Source: Hyphomicrobiales bacterium
Lineage (GTDB): Bacteria; Pseudomonadota; Alphaproteobacteria; Rhizobiales; Beijerinckiaceae
NCBI GenBank assembly: GCA_900466745.1
Contig: UBNE01000022.1
Span: 101,400 to 165,399 of the forward strand
Direction: 5' to 3'
Length of the DNA stretch: 64,000 nt
The notes under the pieces are model-generated. The model ran no database searches, had not been told where the DNA came from, and was given only the letters and a program-made list of their open reading frames with translations. Made by a program: the position numbers and the translations under genes. Positions 17,348-25,426 of this stretch are shown here, piece after piece (within the stretch, counting starts at the first letter, position 1; every line of letters starts with the position of its first letter).

Positions 17348-17740
17348 TCACATCGTCGCGATGCAGTCGATCTCGATATCGATGGGTCCTGCCCAGCCGC
17401 GGACGCAGACGAAAATGCGGGCGGGAGGGTCCTTCGGGAAATAGCGCTCATAGACCGCGTTCACCTGGGCGAACGCTTCGACGGAGGTGCAGTAGACATT
17501 GCACTTCAGGACGCCATCGAGCGACGATCCCGCCGTTTCCAGGCAGAGCTTCAACTGCTCCAGCACGATCTCGGTCTGCCGCTCGATCGGCGCCACGACG
17601 ACCTCGCCTGTTTCGGGATCGAAGGGTGGCAGCCCCGAGACGTAGACCATGCCGCCATGACGCGTGACGACGGAGGCCGGCGCCTTCCAGTGCTCCAGGT
17701 AGCCGGAGAGCGGTTCGACACGGACGATCTCTCGCTTCAT
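17348..17740 (-). CDS. RidA family (YjgF/YER057c/UK114) protein
   Basis: A 130-residue RidA-fold protein with the subunit-interface motifs VVTRHGGMVYVSGLPP near residue 24, LKLCLETAGSSLDGVLKCNVY near 68 (split), and a C-terminal RGWAGPIDIEIDCIAT. Canonical RidA deaminates reactive enamine/imine intermediates; it uses an arginine near the C-terminal third, which is present here in PPARIFVCVR. Many paralogues have other roles. The ATG at 17740 is chosen because GAGGA precedes it and it gives family length; the frame extends to 17803. It is monocistronic. Confidence 0.88.
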   Translation of the reverse strand: MKREIVRVEPLSGYLEHWKAPASVVTRHGGMVYVSGLPPFDPETGEVVVAPIERQTEIVLEQLKLCLETAGSSLDGVLKCNVYCTSVEAFAQVNAVYERYFPKDPPARIFVCVRGWAGPIDIEIDCIATM

Positions 17741-17937
17741 GGTGGTCCTCACGGCGCTGGCAATGATCATGGGCCAGTGTAACGGCTCAGAACGCTCGCG
17801 CATGGCCGAACGCTACGGTCGTGGCCGAAGCGTTGCGGGCCGCGATCTGCTTCCCGCGCGGTGGCCGGAGAGCCATTTCGCTTGACCCATAGCGGGAGTG
17901 TGGCCATCTCCGTCCACACTTCAGCACGCGAGTAGCT

Positions 17938-18780
17938 ATGCCCGTCTTCGCCATTCCGTTCCCGATGATCGACCCCGTCGCGGTCCAGCTCGGACCGCTC
18001 GCGATCAAATGGTACGGGCTCGCCTATGTCGTCGGGCTCCTGGGCGGCTGGTGGTATGCGCGCCTGCTCGTGGCCAATGACCGGCTCTGGAGCGGGCGGC
18101 CGCGGCCGCAGCCGGTCGAGCTCGACGACATGCTGCTCTTCGTCGCCTTCGGCGTCGTGCTCGGCGGCCGCGCCGGCTTCGTGCTGTTCTACGACCTGCC
18201 GCGCTATCTCGCGCGGCCGCAGGACATCCTCGCGATCTGGCAGGGCGGGATGTCCTTCCATGGCGGGCTGATCGGCGCGACGCTCGGCCTGTGGCTGTTC
18301 GCCAGGCGGCGGGGTTATCCGGCGCTGTCGGTGTTCGACCTCGCGGCCGCGGTGGTGCCGATCGGGCTGTTCCTCGGGCGCATCGCGAACTTCATCAATG
18401 GCGAGCTCTGGGGCCGGCCGGCGCCCGATTTCCCCTGGGCGATGATGTTCCCGAACGGCGGGCCGCTGCCGCGCTATCCGAGCCAGCTTTTCGAGGCCTT
18501 CTCCGAAGGGCTGCTGCTGTTCGCGCTGGTGAACGTTCTGGTCTGGACGGGCTGGCTGCGCCGGCCGGGCTTCGTCGCGGGCGTCTTCGGCATCGGCTAC
18601 GCGGTGGCGCGGATCGTCTGCGAGTTCTTCCGCGAGCCCGATCCGCAGCTCGGCTTCCTGTTCGGCACCTCGGTCGATGCGCTCTCGGGCGGCATCACCA
18701 TGGGCATGCTCCTCTCGCTGCCGGTGCTGCTCATCGGCATCTGGCTGGTGCTGAGGAGCCGGCGCGAGGCGGCGGCGTGA
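17938..18780 (+). CDS. lgt: prolipoprotein diacylglyceryl transferase
   Basis: Lgt transfers diacylglycerol from phosphatidylglycerol to the lipobox cysteine of prolipoproteins. The 280-residue inner-membrane protein has about seven helices, the MSFHGGLIGA segment near residue 104 and the Lgt signature GRIANFINGELWGRP near 147. It is the first gene of a tightly packed set: its stop overlaps the GTG start of the next gene (GTGA). The order lgt-midA-pgeF is widely conserved in alphaproteobacteria. Confidence 0.95.
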   Translation: MPVFAIPFPMIDPVAVQLGPLAIKWYGLAYVVGLLGGWWYARLLVANDRLWSGRPRPQPVELDDMLLFVAFGVVLGGRAGFVLFYDLPRYLARPQDILAIWQGGMSFHGGLIGATLGLWLFARRRGYPALSVFDLAAAVVPIGLFLGRIANFINGELWGRPAPDFPWAMMFPNGGPLPRYPSQLFEAFSEGLLLFALVNVLVWTGWLRRPGFVAGVFGIGYAVARIVCEFFREPDPQLGFLFGTSVDALSGGITMGMLLSLPVLLIGIWLVLRSRREAAA

Positions 18781-19865
18781 GCCCGCTCGAGGCGGAGCTG
18801 GTCCGCCTGATCCGCGACGAGGGGCCCTTGCCCGTCTCGCGCTTCATGGCGCTGGCGCTCGGCCATCCCCGCCACGGCTACTACATGACGCGCGACCCCT
18901 TCGGACAGGAAGGCGATTTCACCACGGCCCCCGAGATCAGCCAGATGTTCGGCGAGCTGATCGGGCTCTGGGCCGCGCATCTCTGGCAGGCGATGGGCGC
19001 GCCCGCGCGATTCCGGCTCGTCGAGCTGGGGCCGGGGCGCGGCACGCTGATGGCGGATCTGCTGCGCGCGACGCGGATCGTGCCCGGCTTCCACGCGGCG
19101 CTGTCGGTGCATCTCGTCGAGACCAGCCCGGTGCTGCGGGCGAAGCAGGCGCAGGCCCTGCGCGGGGCCGGCGCCATCTGGCACGACACGCTCGCGGCAG
19201 CGCTCGACGGGCCGGCGATCGTGCTGGCCAACGAGTTCCTCGACGCGCTGCCGCTCGACCAGTTCGCCATGACGGCGGAAGGGTGGCATGAGCGGCTCGT
19301 CGGGCTGGATGAGGGCGGGCTCGCCTTCGGGCTCGCCCTCGTCAGGGAGGATTCGCTGAAGATCGCCGCCCCGGTCGGCAGCGTCTTCGAGCAGCCCTTC
19401 GCCGCGCTCGACATCGTCACGCAGGTCGCCCGCCATGTCGCGCGCGAAGGCGGCGGCGCGCTGTTCATCGATTACGGTTCCACCCGCTCCGGCTTCGGCG
19501 ACACGCTGCAGGCGATGAAGCGGCACGCCTTCGTCGATCCTCTCGCCGCGCCGGGCGAGGCGGACCTCACCGTGCATGTCGATTTCGAGCGGATCGGGCA
19601 GGCGGCGCTGCAGGCCGGCGCGGCGCTGCACGGGCCGGCGACGCAGCGCGATTTCCTCCTCGCCCTCGGGCTGGCGCAGCGGGCGCAGGCGCTGTCGCGG
19701 AAGGCCGATCCGGTGCAGCGCCGGGCGCTCTCGGAGGCCTTCGACCGCCTAGTCGCGCCCGGCGAAACCGGCATGGGCGATTTGTTCAAGGTTCTGGCGC
19801 TATCCCATCCCGCCCTGCCGCCGCTGCCCGGATTTGACCTTCATCGGGTGCCAGAGCAGGCCTGA
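18777..19865 (+). CDS. MidA/NDUFAF7-family SAM-dependent methyltransferase (DUF185)
   Basis: A 362-residue protein with the family N-terminus (HPRHGYYMTRDPFGQEGDFTT split over residues 30-50), the SAM-binding loop LVELGPGRGTLMADLLR near residue 82, and a segment ANEFLDALPLDQF near 152. The mitochondrial homologue NDUFAF7 (MidA) methylates an arginine of a complex I subunit, so a role in respiratory complex I assembly is plausible but inferred. Translation probably starts at the GTG at 18777, overlapping lgt by 4 bases, and the stop overlaps the next start by one base. Confidence 0.9.
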   Translation: MSPLEAELVRLIRDEGPLPVSRFMALALGHPRHGYYMTRDPFGQEGDFTTAPEISQMFGELIGLWAAHLWQAMGAPARFRLVELGPGRGTLMADLLRATRIVPGFHAALSVHLVETSPVLRAKQAQALRGAGAIWHDTLAAALDGPAIVLANEFLDALPLDQFAMTAEGWHERLVGLDEGGLAFGLALVREDSLKIAAPVGSVFEQPFAALDIVTQVARHVAREGGGALFIDYGSTRSGFGDTLQAMKRHAFVDPLAAPGEADLTVHVDFERIGQAALQAGAALHGPATQRDFLLALGLAQRAQALSRKADPVQRRALSEAFDRLVAPGETGMGDLFKVLALSHPALPPLPGFDLHRVPEQA

Positions 19866-20677
19866 TGAGACGCGGGCGCCCGGCGCGGGAGCCCGCCAGA
19901 CGGGACCACGCCATGTTCATCACCTCCCCGGACCTCGCCGCCGAACCCGGCATCCGCCACGCCTTCTTCACGCGCGAGGGCGGCGTCTCGAGCGGCATCT
20001 ACGCCTCGCTCAACGGCGGGCCGGGCTCCGCCGACGACCCGGCGGCGGTGCGGGAGAACCGGGCGCGGATGGCGCGGCATCTCCATGTCGGGCCGGACCA
20101 GCTCGTGAGCGTCCACCAGGTCCATTCGCCCGACGTCGCGCTCGTCACCGGCCCCTGGCCGGACACCAGGCCGAAGGCCGACGCGATGGTGACGGTTTCC
20201 CGGGACGTCGCCCTCGCCGTCTCGACGGCCGATTGCGGGCCGATCCTCTTCGCCGACAGCGAAGCCCGCGTGATCGGCGCGGCGCATGCGGGCTGGAAGG
20301 GGGCCTTCGGCGGCGTTCTCGGCGCCACCGTGACGGAGATGGAGAAGCTCGGCGCCAGGCGCGAGCGCATCCTGGCGGTGCTGGGGCCGACCATCAGCGC
20401 CGCCGCCTACGAGGTCGGGCCGGAATTCGTCGAGCGCTTCAAGGCGGAGAACGCGACCTATTCCCGCTTCTTCACGGCGTCCGGGCGTCCGGCCCATGCC
20501 ATGTTCGACCTGCCGGCCTTCATCGCGCTGAAGGCGCGCGAGGCCGGAATCGGCCGCTTCGTCGACCTGTGCCTGTGCACCTATGGCGACGAGAGGCGCT
20601 TCTTCAGCTATCGCCGCACCACGCATCGCGGCGAGCCGGATTACGGCCGCCAGATCGCCGCGATCGCGCTCGGCTGA
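19865..20677 (+). CDS. pgeF: PgeF-type peptidoglycan editing factor / purine nucleoside phosphorylase (laccase-like)
   Basis: A 270-residue Cu/Zn-binding YfiH/PgeF family protein with HQVHSPDV near residue 80, STADCGPILF near 120 and HAGWKGAFGG near 139, which carry the metal-binding His, Cys and His. Homologues act as purine nucleoside phosphorylases/adenosine deaminases and as peptidoglycan editing factors. The ATG at 19865 overlaps the previous stop; an internal ATG at 19913 (MFITSPDLA) is the alternative and matches many family starts. It ends the lgt-midA-pgeF group. Confidence 0.92.
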   Translation: MRRGRPAREPARRDHAMFITSPDLAAEPGIRHAFFTREGGVSSGIYASLNGGPGSADDPAAVRENRARMARHLHVGPDQLVSVHQVHSPDVALVTGPWPDTRPKADAMVTVSRDVALAVSTADCGPILFADSEARVIGAAHAGWKGAFGGVLGATVTEMEKLGARRERILAVLGPTISAAAYEVGPEFVERFKAENATYSRFFTASGRPAHAMFDLPAFIALKAREAGIGRFVDLCLCTYGDERRFFSYRRTTHRGEPDYGRQIAAIALG

Positions 20678-20837
20678 GGCGGATCGGGCCGGCCCCGCGC
20701 CGGTCACGCGCGCTCTTGCCGGTCCAACCGCTTGCCGTGGCGCGGCAGAGGGCGCATCCTCGCGACGCGCCGGCCGGAACGCATCGCTTCCTCCGGCGCG
20801 CCAGCCTGGGCGATGCTTGTGAGATGCGGGGGCAGCC

Positions 20838-21122
20838 TTGGAACAGATCCTGATGAATCTCGTCGCCGGTGCGATCGGCGGCAATGCGGCCGGCAAGGCC
20901 AGTCCCAGCTTCGATCTCGGGACGCTGGGCAACACGATTTCCGGCCTGGTCGGGGGCGGCGTGCTCGGCCAGTTGATTCCCCTCGTGATTCCGGCGATCA
21001 GCGCCGCGGCGCAGGGCGGCAATCTGAGCGTGGGCAGCATCCTCACCAATCTGATCGGCGGCGGCGTCGGCGGCGCGATCCTGACCGCGATCATCGGCGC
21101 GGTGAAGAACCGCGCGGCGTGA
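20838..21122 (+). CDS. small glycine-rich, glycine-zipper-like membrane protein
   Basis: A 94-residue protein (84% of it Gly/Ala/Leu/Ile/Val/Ser by eye) with recurring small-residue spacing such as GAIGGNAAGKA, GLVGGGVLGQL and LIGGGVGGAILTAII, giving two or three hydrophobic segments. This pattern suits packing in a membrane. Very similar proteins are common in Hyphomicrobiales and are often mislabelled as DNA methyltransferase, but no such domain is visible here. The start could be the TTG at 20838 or the ATG at 20853. It stands alone with a hairpin downstream; function unknown. Confidence 0.75.
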   Translation: MEQILMNLVAGAIGGNAAGKASPSFDLGTLGNTISGLVGGGVLGQLIPLVIPAISAAAQGGNLSVGSILTNLIGGGVGGAILTAIIGAVKNRAA

Positions 21123-21130
21123 GGGCATCT

Positions 21131-21170
21131 CCCCTGCGGCGGCCGGCCGTCCGCCGGCCTTCCGCAGGGC
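21131..21170. terminator. GC-rich hairpin after the glycine-rich gene
   Basis: CCCTGCGG near 21131 pairs with CCGCAGGG near 21163, and the sequence between them holds a further GGCCGGC/GCCGGCC stem. The long stable hairpin starts about 10 bases past the stop codon. There is no T-run, so it may also act as an RNA-stabilising end. Confidence 0.5.
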
Positions 21171-21221
21171 GGGGTTGCGCGCATCGGCGTTGCCCAAGTC
21201 GGGGTGGTGCTGCGAAGCTTG

Positions 21222-21258
21222 GAGCATCGGACTGAATAGCGCATTCAGTCCGATGCTC
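21222..21258. repeat. perfect 16-bp inverted repeat of a dispersed-element type
   Basis: GAGCATCGGACTGAAT (21222-21237) and ATTCAGTCCGATGCTC (21243-21258) are exact reverse complements around a 5-base loop. The next 70 bases (TTGCATGGGCTTTTCCCG, then a run with TTTTTCGGGCCGATGC) look like the companion half of a repeat common in rhizobial intergenic regions. The element occupies the space before the isomerase gene. Confidence 0.7.
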
Positions 21259-21354
21259 TCGGCTTTTCGATTTTGCATGGGCTTTTCCCGAAAATCCCCT
21301 TCCGTTTTTCGGGCCGATGCCCGAGCCGCTTCCGCTCCGCCTGCAGGTTTCGCC

Positions 21355-21984
21355 ATGCCGCGCTCGCTCCAGTATTATTTCTCGCTGCATTCGCCCTGGA
21401 CCTATCTCGGCAACGGGCTCTTCCACGAGATCGCGCAGCGGCACGGCATGAGCATCGACTATCGGCCGATGCCGCTGCGCGCGGTCTTCGACGAGACCGG
21501 CGGCCTGCCGCTGCCGAAGCGGCATCCTGTCCGCCAGCGCTACCGGCTGGTCGAGCTGCAGCGCTGGCGCGAGCGGCGGGGACTGCCGCTCGTCCTCGAG
21601 CCGGCCCATTTCCCGTTCGACCCCTCGCTGGCGGATCGCGTCACCCTCGCGATCGTGGCGGCGGGCCGCAGCCCGGCCGGCTTCATCGCCGATGTGATGG
21701 CGGGCGTCTGGGCGCGCGAGGAGGACATGCGCAGCCCCGAAGCGATTCGCGCCTGCATCCTGCGCGCGGGGCTCGATGCCGATGCCCTGCTGGCGCAGGC
21801 GGATGGCGCGTCCGTCCGGCGGCGCTATGACGAGACCCTCCCGCAAGCGGTGGAGGCCGGCGTCTTCGGCGCGCCGAGCTATGTCCGCGACGGAGAGGTG
21901 TTCTGGGGACAGGATCGGCTGGAACTGCTCGATTCGGCGCTGGCGAGCGGCCGGGCGCCCTACCGCCCGGACGGGGCGGCCTGA
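21355..21984 (+). CDS. DsbA-fold 2-hydroxychromene-2-carboxylate isomerase family protein
   Basis: A 209-residue thioredoxin-like (HCCA isomerase/GST kappa) protein. The N-terminal YYFSLHSPWTYLGN places a Ser/Pro where DsbA has its CxxC, so it is not a disulfide oxidase. The C-terminus has the family motif GVFGAPSYVRDGEVFWGQDRL (as two pieces around residue 176-196). The known activity is glutathione-dependent isomerisation in naphthalene breakdown, but most family members have unknown substrates. It is convergent with, and overlaps by 25 bases, the PTR1-like reductase gene. Confidence 0.85.
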   Translation: MPRSLQYYFSLHSPWTYLGNGLFHEIAQRHGMSIDYRPMPLRAVFDETGGLPLPKRHPVRQRYRLVELQRWRERRGLPLVLEPAHFPFDPSLADRVTLAIVAAGRSPAGFIADVMAGVWAREEDMRSPEAIRACILRAGLDADALLAQADGASVRRRYDETLPQAVEAGVFGAPSYVRDGEVFWGQDRLELLDSALASGRAPYRPDGAA

Positions 21985-22748
21985 GCGCCGTCCGCCCCCT
22001 CCTGCCCGACGATGTCCGGGGTGCGCCAGCCGAGATGCTGGCCGGCATCGACGGCGATCATCTGGCCTGTGACCGAGGGGGCGCGGGCGAGATAGAGCAC
22101 CGCCTCGGCGATCTCGCGCACATCGATGCGGTGGCCGAGCAGGGTCCCCGCCGCCTCCTGCGCGAGGAGTTGCTCGCCGTCATGCGGATTGGCGAAGGTC
22201 GGGCCGGGGCCAACCCCGTTGACGCGGATGCGCGGCGCCAGCGCCTGGGCGAGCGTCGTCGTGGCGGCGAGCAGGGCGGCCTTGGTCAGGGTGTAGGAAT
22301 AATATTGCGGGGTCAGTTTCCAGACGCGCTGGTCGATGAGGTTGACGATCGCTCCGGCGCGCGCCGCCGGCAGGCGATTCGCCAGGGCGCCGGCGAGCAG
22401 GGAGGGCGCGCGCAGATTGACGGCGAACTGATGCTCCCAGATTCCGGGGTCGAGCGCGCGGACGTCGTCGACGAGAAAGGTCGCGGCGTTGTTGACCAGC
22501 AGCGTGACCGGGCCGAGCGCCGCCTCGGCCGCGGGCAGCAGGGCCTCGACCGCCGCGACATCCGCCAGATCGGCCTGGACGACCGCGGCCTTCGCTCCGG
22601 CCCGGGCCAGGCTCTGCGCCAGCGCCTCGGCCTCGTCGCGGTGGCTGCCGTGGTGGATCGCCACGGCGAAGCCGGCGGAGGCCAGCCTCTCGACGATGGC
22701 GCGGCCGATTCGCTGCGCCCCGCCCGTCACCAGCGCGACCTCAGCCAT
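21960..22748 (-). CDS. PTR1/FolM-like pteridine reductase of the SDR superfamily
   Basis: A 262-residue Rossmann-fold reductase with TGGAQRIGRAI at residues 8-18 and NNAAT at 86-90. The catalytic tyrosine and lysine are at 152 and 156 (YTLTK). The usual SDR serine is replaced by Asp139 (NLIDQR), as in trypanosomatid PTR1, which points to a pterin or dihydrofolate-type substrate rather than a simple alcohol. It overlaps the glycosyltransferase gene upstream by 8 bases and the convergent isomerase gene by 25. The substrate assignment is inference from the active site. Confidence 0.82.
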   Translation of the reverse strand: MAEVALVTGGAQRIGRAIVERLASAGFAVAIHHGSHRDEAEALAQSLARAGAKAAVVQADLADVAAVEALLPAAEAALGPVTLLVNNAATFLVDDVRALDPGIWEHQFAVNLRAPSLLAGALANRLPAARAGAIVNLIDQRVWKLTPQYYSYTLTKAALLAATTTLAQALAPRIRVNGVGPGPTFANPHDGEQLLAQEAAGTLLGHRIDVREIAEAVLYLARAPSVTGQMIAVDAGQHLGWRTPDIVGQEGADGAQAAPSGR

Positions 22749-23583
22749 CGTCGGGCCGCTTCCCGGCCGGATCCGCGCCCGGCGTGATGCCGGCGTCGCG
22801 GCGCAGGCGCCTTTCCCAGTGCTTGGCGGCGCGCAGATAGCGATAGAAGGCGTAGTTCATCGCCGTCATGAAGCCGTAGAGCCCGCGCAGGGCGTGGCGG
22901 CGGCCGATATAGGCCTTGACGAAATTCGCCGGGAACTCGGCGATCAGCCGGAAGGCGGAGAGGGTCGCGCCGCGGGCGTCGAGATCGTCCGCCTGCGCGT
23001 CGCTATAGGCGTTGAGCTTGTCCATCTGCTCGCCGAGCGAGCGCACGGAGAAGTGGTGGATGGTGCCTTTCAGCCTTCCGACCCGGGTCCCGCGCCGCAG
23101 CTCGACGCGGTCATGGACCGGCGAGGGCGAATAGCGCCCCTTCGACTTGCGGTAGAGCCGCACGGGCGCGAGCGTATAGGCGAAGCGATGCGGCGCCTTC
23201 TCACCCGGGAAGATCTCCGCGATGCGCAGCTTGTAGGCGTCGGCCGCCGGCTCGCCCGCCGCGAACAGGGCCGCGATCTCGGCGGCGAGATCGGCCGGGA
23301 GCACCTCGTCGGCATCGAGGTTGAGCAGCCAGTCATGGCGGCACTGCTCCTCGGCGAAGCGCTTCTGCTGGCCGTAGCCCGGCCAGGGGTTGAAGATCAC
23401 GCGCGCGCCCAGGGCTTCCGCCACGGCCTGCGTGCCGTCGGTCGAGCCGGAATCGACGACGACGATGTCGTCGCTCAGGGGGCGGGCGGCGGCGATGGTC
23501 AGGCCGATCCGGTCGGCTTCGTTCTGCGCGATGATGAAGACGGAAAGAGGCGGCACAGTCTCATTGAACCTCTGGAATTCCAA
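22741..23583 (-). CDS. family 2 glycosyltransferase (WaaE/KdtX-like)
   Basis: A 280-residue GT-A enzyme with the nucleotide-binding start SVFIIAQNEADRIG near residue 14, VVDSGSTDGTQ near 42 and the metal-binding LLNLDADEVLP near 86. C-terminal hydrophobic segments (FVKAYIGRRHALRGLYGFMT) suggest membrane association. This pattern matches bacterial LPS-core beta-1,4-glucosyltransferases of the WaaE type, so a cell-envelope glycan role is likely. No other LPS genes are adjacent. Its end overlaps the PTR1-like gene. Confidence 0.88.
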   Translation of the reverse strand: MEFQRFNETVPPLSVFIIAQNEADRIGLTIAAARPLSDDIVVVDSGSTDGTQAVAEALGARVIFNPWPGYGQQKRFAEEQCRHDWLLNLDADEVLPADLAAEIAALFAAGEPAADAYKLRIAEIFPGEKAPHRFAYTLAPVRLYRKSKGRYSPSPVHDRVELRRGTRVGRLKGTIHHFSVRSLGEQMDKLNAYSDAQADDLDARGATLSAFRLIAEFPANFVKAYIGRRHALRGLYGFMTAMNYAFYRYLRAAKHWERRLRRDAGITPGADPAGKRPDDG

Positions 23584-23930
23584 GGCTTAAGCACGCCTGA
23601 ACAAGAGCAGCAAGGCGCAGGTCGAAACTTTTCGGGCCGGGGCAGGAACCTTGGAGCAGCCATCGCGTTCCACACCGGGTTCTCCGTGATCGTGCAGGCG
23701 CCACCCGCGTTTTATTAGTATTCGATTTACCATGGCGGCTTTCGCGGTTCTGGTTAACCCGGTTTTACCTATTTGAGTTCAGTTATCGCATTCGTGCCGC
23801 ATTTCTGCCGCGGTCTGCAAGGCAGATGTGTTTCCGGTGCAACAGACAAAGGCGGCGGCTGGTTCTATACAGTCAGCATCGAAATCAACGGCCGGGCTTT
23901 CCGGTGACCGCGACGACTAAGGAGTATGTC
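23584..23930. other. 347-base upstream region of the outer-membrane protein gene
   Basis: No coding frame is convincing here. From about 23710 to 23800 the sequence is markedly AT-richer than its surroundings (TTTTATTAGTATTCGATTTA and nearby), as expected for a promoter of a strongly expressed gene. TATAC at 23866-23870 could be part of a -10 box. AAGGAG at 23919-23924 is the ribosome binding site of the gene at 23931. Confidence 0.5.
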
Positions 23931-24581
23931 ATGAAGAAGTATCTGCTCGCGAGCGTTGCCGCTCTCGGTCTCATCGCCGCCGGCGCCGCCTCCGCTGCCG
24001 ACCTGCCGTCGCGCAAGGGCCCGGTCGCGGCTCCGGTCTATATCCCGCCGGTCTTCACCTGGACGGGTTTCTACGTCGGTGCCAACGCCGGCTACGGCTG
24101 GGGCAACGTGAACAACAGCTTCGGCGTCAGCGTCGGTGACATCGACGGCTTCGTCGGCGGCGGCCAGATCGGCTACAACTACCAGATGGGTCAGTTCGTC
24201 CTCGGACTCGAGGCCGACATCCAGGGCGCCGACCTCTCCAGCGGCAACAACCTGGGTCTGGTTGGCGTCAAGACCGACTACTTCGGCACCGTCCGCGCTC
24301 GCGTCGGCGTCGCCTTCGACCGGTTCATGCCCTACGTCACCGGTGGTTGGGCCTATGGCAACGTGAAGACCTCGATCCCGTCGATCGGCTACTCGTCCGA
24401 CCGTTCGCACACCGGCGGCTGGGCTCTCGGTGGCGGTCTCGAATACGCTGTCACCAACAACCTGATCGCGGGCGTCGAGTACCTCTACGTCGACCTCGGC
24501 GAGAAGAACATCCTCGGCGCCGGCACCAAGGTCGGCACGGACTTCTCGGTCGTGCGCGCCCGCCTGAGCTACAAGTTCTGA
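23931..24581 (+). CDS. Omp25/RopB-like outer-membrane beta-barrel protein
   Basis: A 216-residue protein with a classic signal peptide (cleavage expected after ASA at residue 22), then ADLPSRKGPVAAPVYIPP, the TWTGFYVGANAGYGWG barrel start and a terminal phenylalanine (ARLSYKF) required for outer-membrane insertion. Length and motifs match the eight-stranded Omp25/Omp31/RopB group of Hyphomicrobiales. Codon use is highly biased and the Shine-Dalgarno AAGGAG is strong, fitting an abundant protein. It is monocistronic and followed by a canonical terminator. Confidence 0.93.
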   Translation: MKKYLLASVAALGLIAAGAASAADLPSRKGPVAAPVYIPPVFTWTGFYVGANAGYGWGNVNNSFGVSVGDIDGFVGGGQIGYNYQMGQFVLGLEADIQGADLSSGNNLGLVGVKTDYFGTVRARVGVAFDRFMPYVTGGWAYGNVKTSIPSIGYSSDRSHTGGWALGGGLEYAVTNNLIAGVEYLYVDLGEKNILGAGTKVGTDFSVVRARLSYKF

Positions 24582-24606
24582 TCCGATCCACATCGGATTT
24601 GAGCGA

Positions 24607-24634
24607 CCCGGTGGCCTCGGCCACCGGGTTTTTT
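24607..24634 (+). terminator. Rho-independent terminator of the outer-membrane protein gene
   Basis: CCCGGTGGCC (24607-24616) pairs perfectly with GGCCACCGGG (24619-24628), followed directly by six T residues. It lies 25 bases after the stop codon. Confidence 0.92.
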
Positions 24635-24667
24635 GTTGCCGGCGGCCATGTTCCGCCAAGGTGAAGA

Positions 24668-24699
24668 AAAGCCCGGCGCTCGCGGGAGCGCCGGGCTTT
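24668..24699. terminator. second, likely bidirectional terminator
   Basis: AAAGCCCGGCGCTC (24668-24681) and GAGCGCCGGGCTTT (24686-24699) form a perfect 14-bp stem, with A-rich sequence on the left and T-rich on the right. It lies between the rightward outer-membrane gene and the leftward GST gene and can serve both. Confidence 0.85.
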
Positions 24700-24785
24700 C
24701 CTTTCCGCATGGAGGCGATGCCCGCCGGCAGGGCGTGAGACAGCGCGCCGGCAGGCCGATGTTCCGCGGAGCGGCGGCAGGCGCC

Positions 24786-25391
24786 TCAGCTCTTCACGCG
24801 CGTGCTCTCGAAAGCGGGGATTCGCGCCGCGAAATCGTCGAGCCAGGCGACGAGACGGGGGTGGCCTGCCCGCCAGGTTCCGGCGAAGCGCAGGTCGAGA
24901 TAGCCGAGCGCGCAGGCGAGCGCGATCTCGCCGATTCGCGGGGCGCCGTCGAAGCGCGGCGGCTCGGCCTCCAGCACGGCGAGCGCGCGCGAAACCTTTC
25001 CGCCCTGATGCGCCAGCCAGTCGGCGTTGCGTCCCTCTTCCGGCCGGAACCGGGCTTCGTAGACCTGCAGCAGCGCCGCGTCGCAGATGCCGTCGGCGAG
25101 CGCCTGCAGGCGGAGCTGGGCGAAGCGCTCCTGCCCGGCGGGGATGAGCTTTCCGCCGCCGGCGAGGAAGTCCAGATAGTCGACGATCACCCGCGAATCG
25201 AACAGCGTCGTGCCGTCCTCCAGCACGAGGGCCGGGATCTTGCCCAGCGGATTCTGCTGGCGCAGCGGCTCGGACGGGTCGGTCGTGTCGGCGACGACGA
25301 TCTCGATGCGGTCCATCAGCCCGAGGACGAGGGCCGCGATCTTGACCTTGCGGCCGAAGGGCGAGGCGGGTGAGGAGCGCAGGACGAGCAT
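24786..25391 (-). CDS. glutathione S-transferase family protein
   Basis: A 201-residue GST with an N-terminal thioredoxin-like domain (SSPASPFGRKVKIAAL near residue 6, NPLGKIPALVLEDG near 46, LFDSRVIVDYLD near 63) and an all-helical C-terminal domain with IGEIALACALGYLDLRF near 152. The serine-proline at the N-terminus fits bacterial GSTs that use Ser or Cys to activate glutathione. The ATG at 25391 gives the standard length; the frame is open further upstream into rlmJ territory. Substrate unknown. Confidence 0.9.
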   Translation of the reverse strand: MLVLRSSPASPFGRKVKIAALVLGLMDRIEIVVADTTDPSEPLRQQNPLGKIPALVLEDGTTLFDSRVIVDYLDFLAGGGKLIPAGQERFAQLRLQALADGICDAALLQVYEARFRPEEGRNADWLAHQGGKVSRALAVLEAEPPRFDGAPRIGEIALACALGYLDLRFAGTWRAGHPRLVAWLDDFAARIPAFESTRVKS

Positions 25392-25426
25392 CGATGGGAA
25401 CTCCCGGAGGGGAAGGGGAAGGACGA

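Noticed and set aside
14466..17444. A 992-codon rightward frame opposite pgsA and uvrC
   Set aside because: It is the mirror of two recognised genes with complete motifs; the translation is an Asp/Glu/Arg/Ala-rich artefact.
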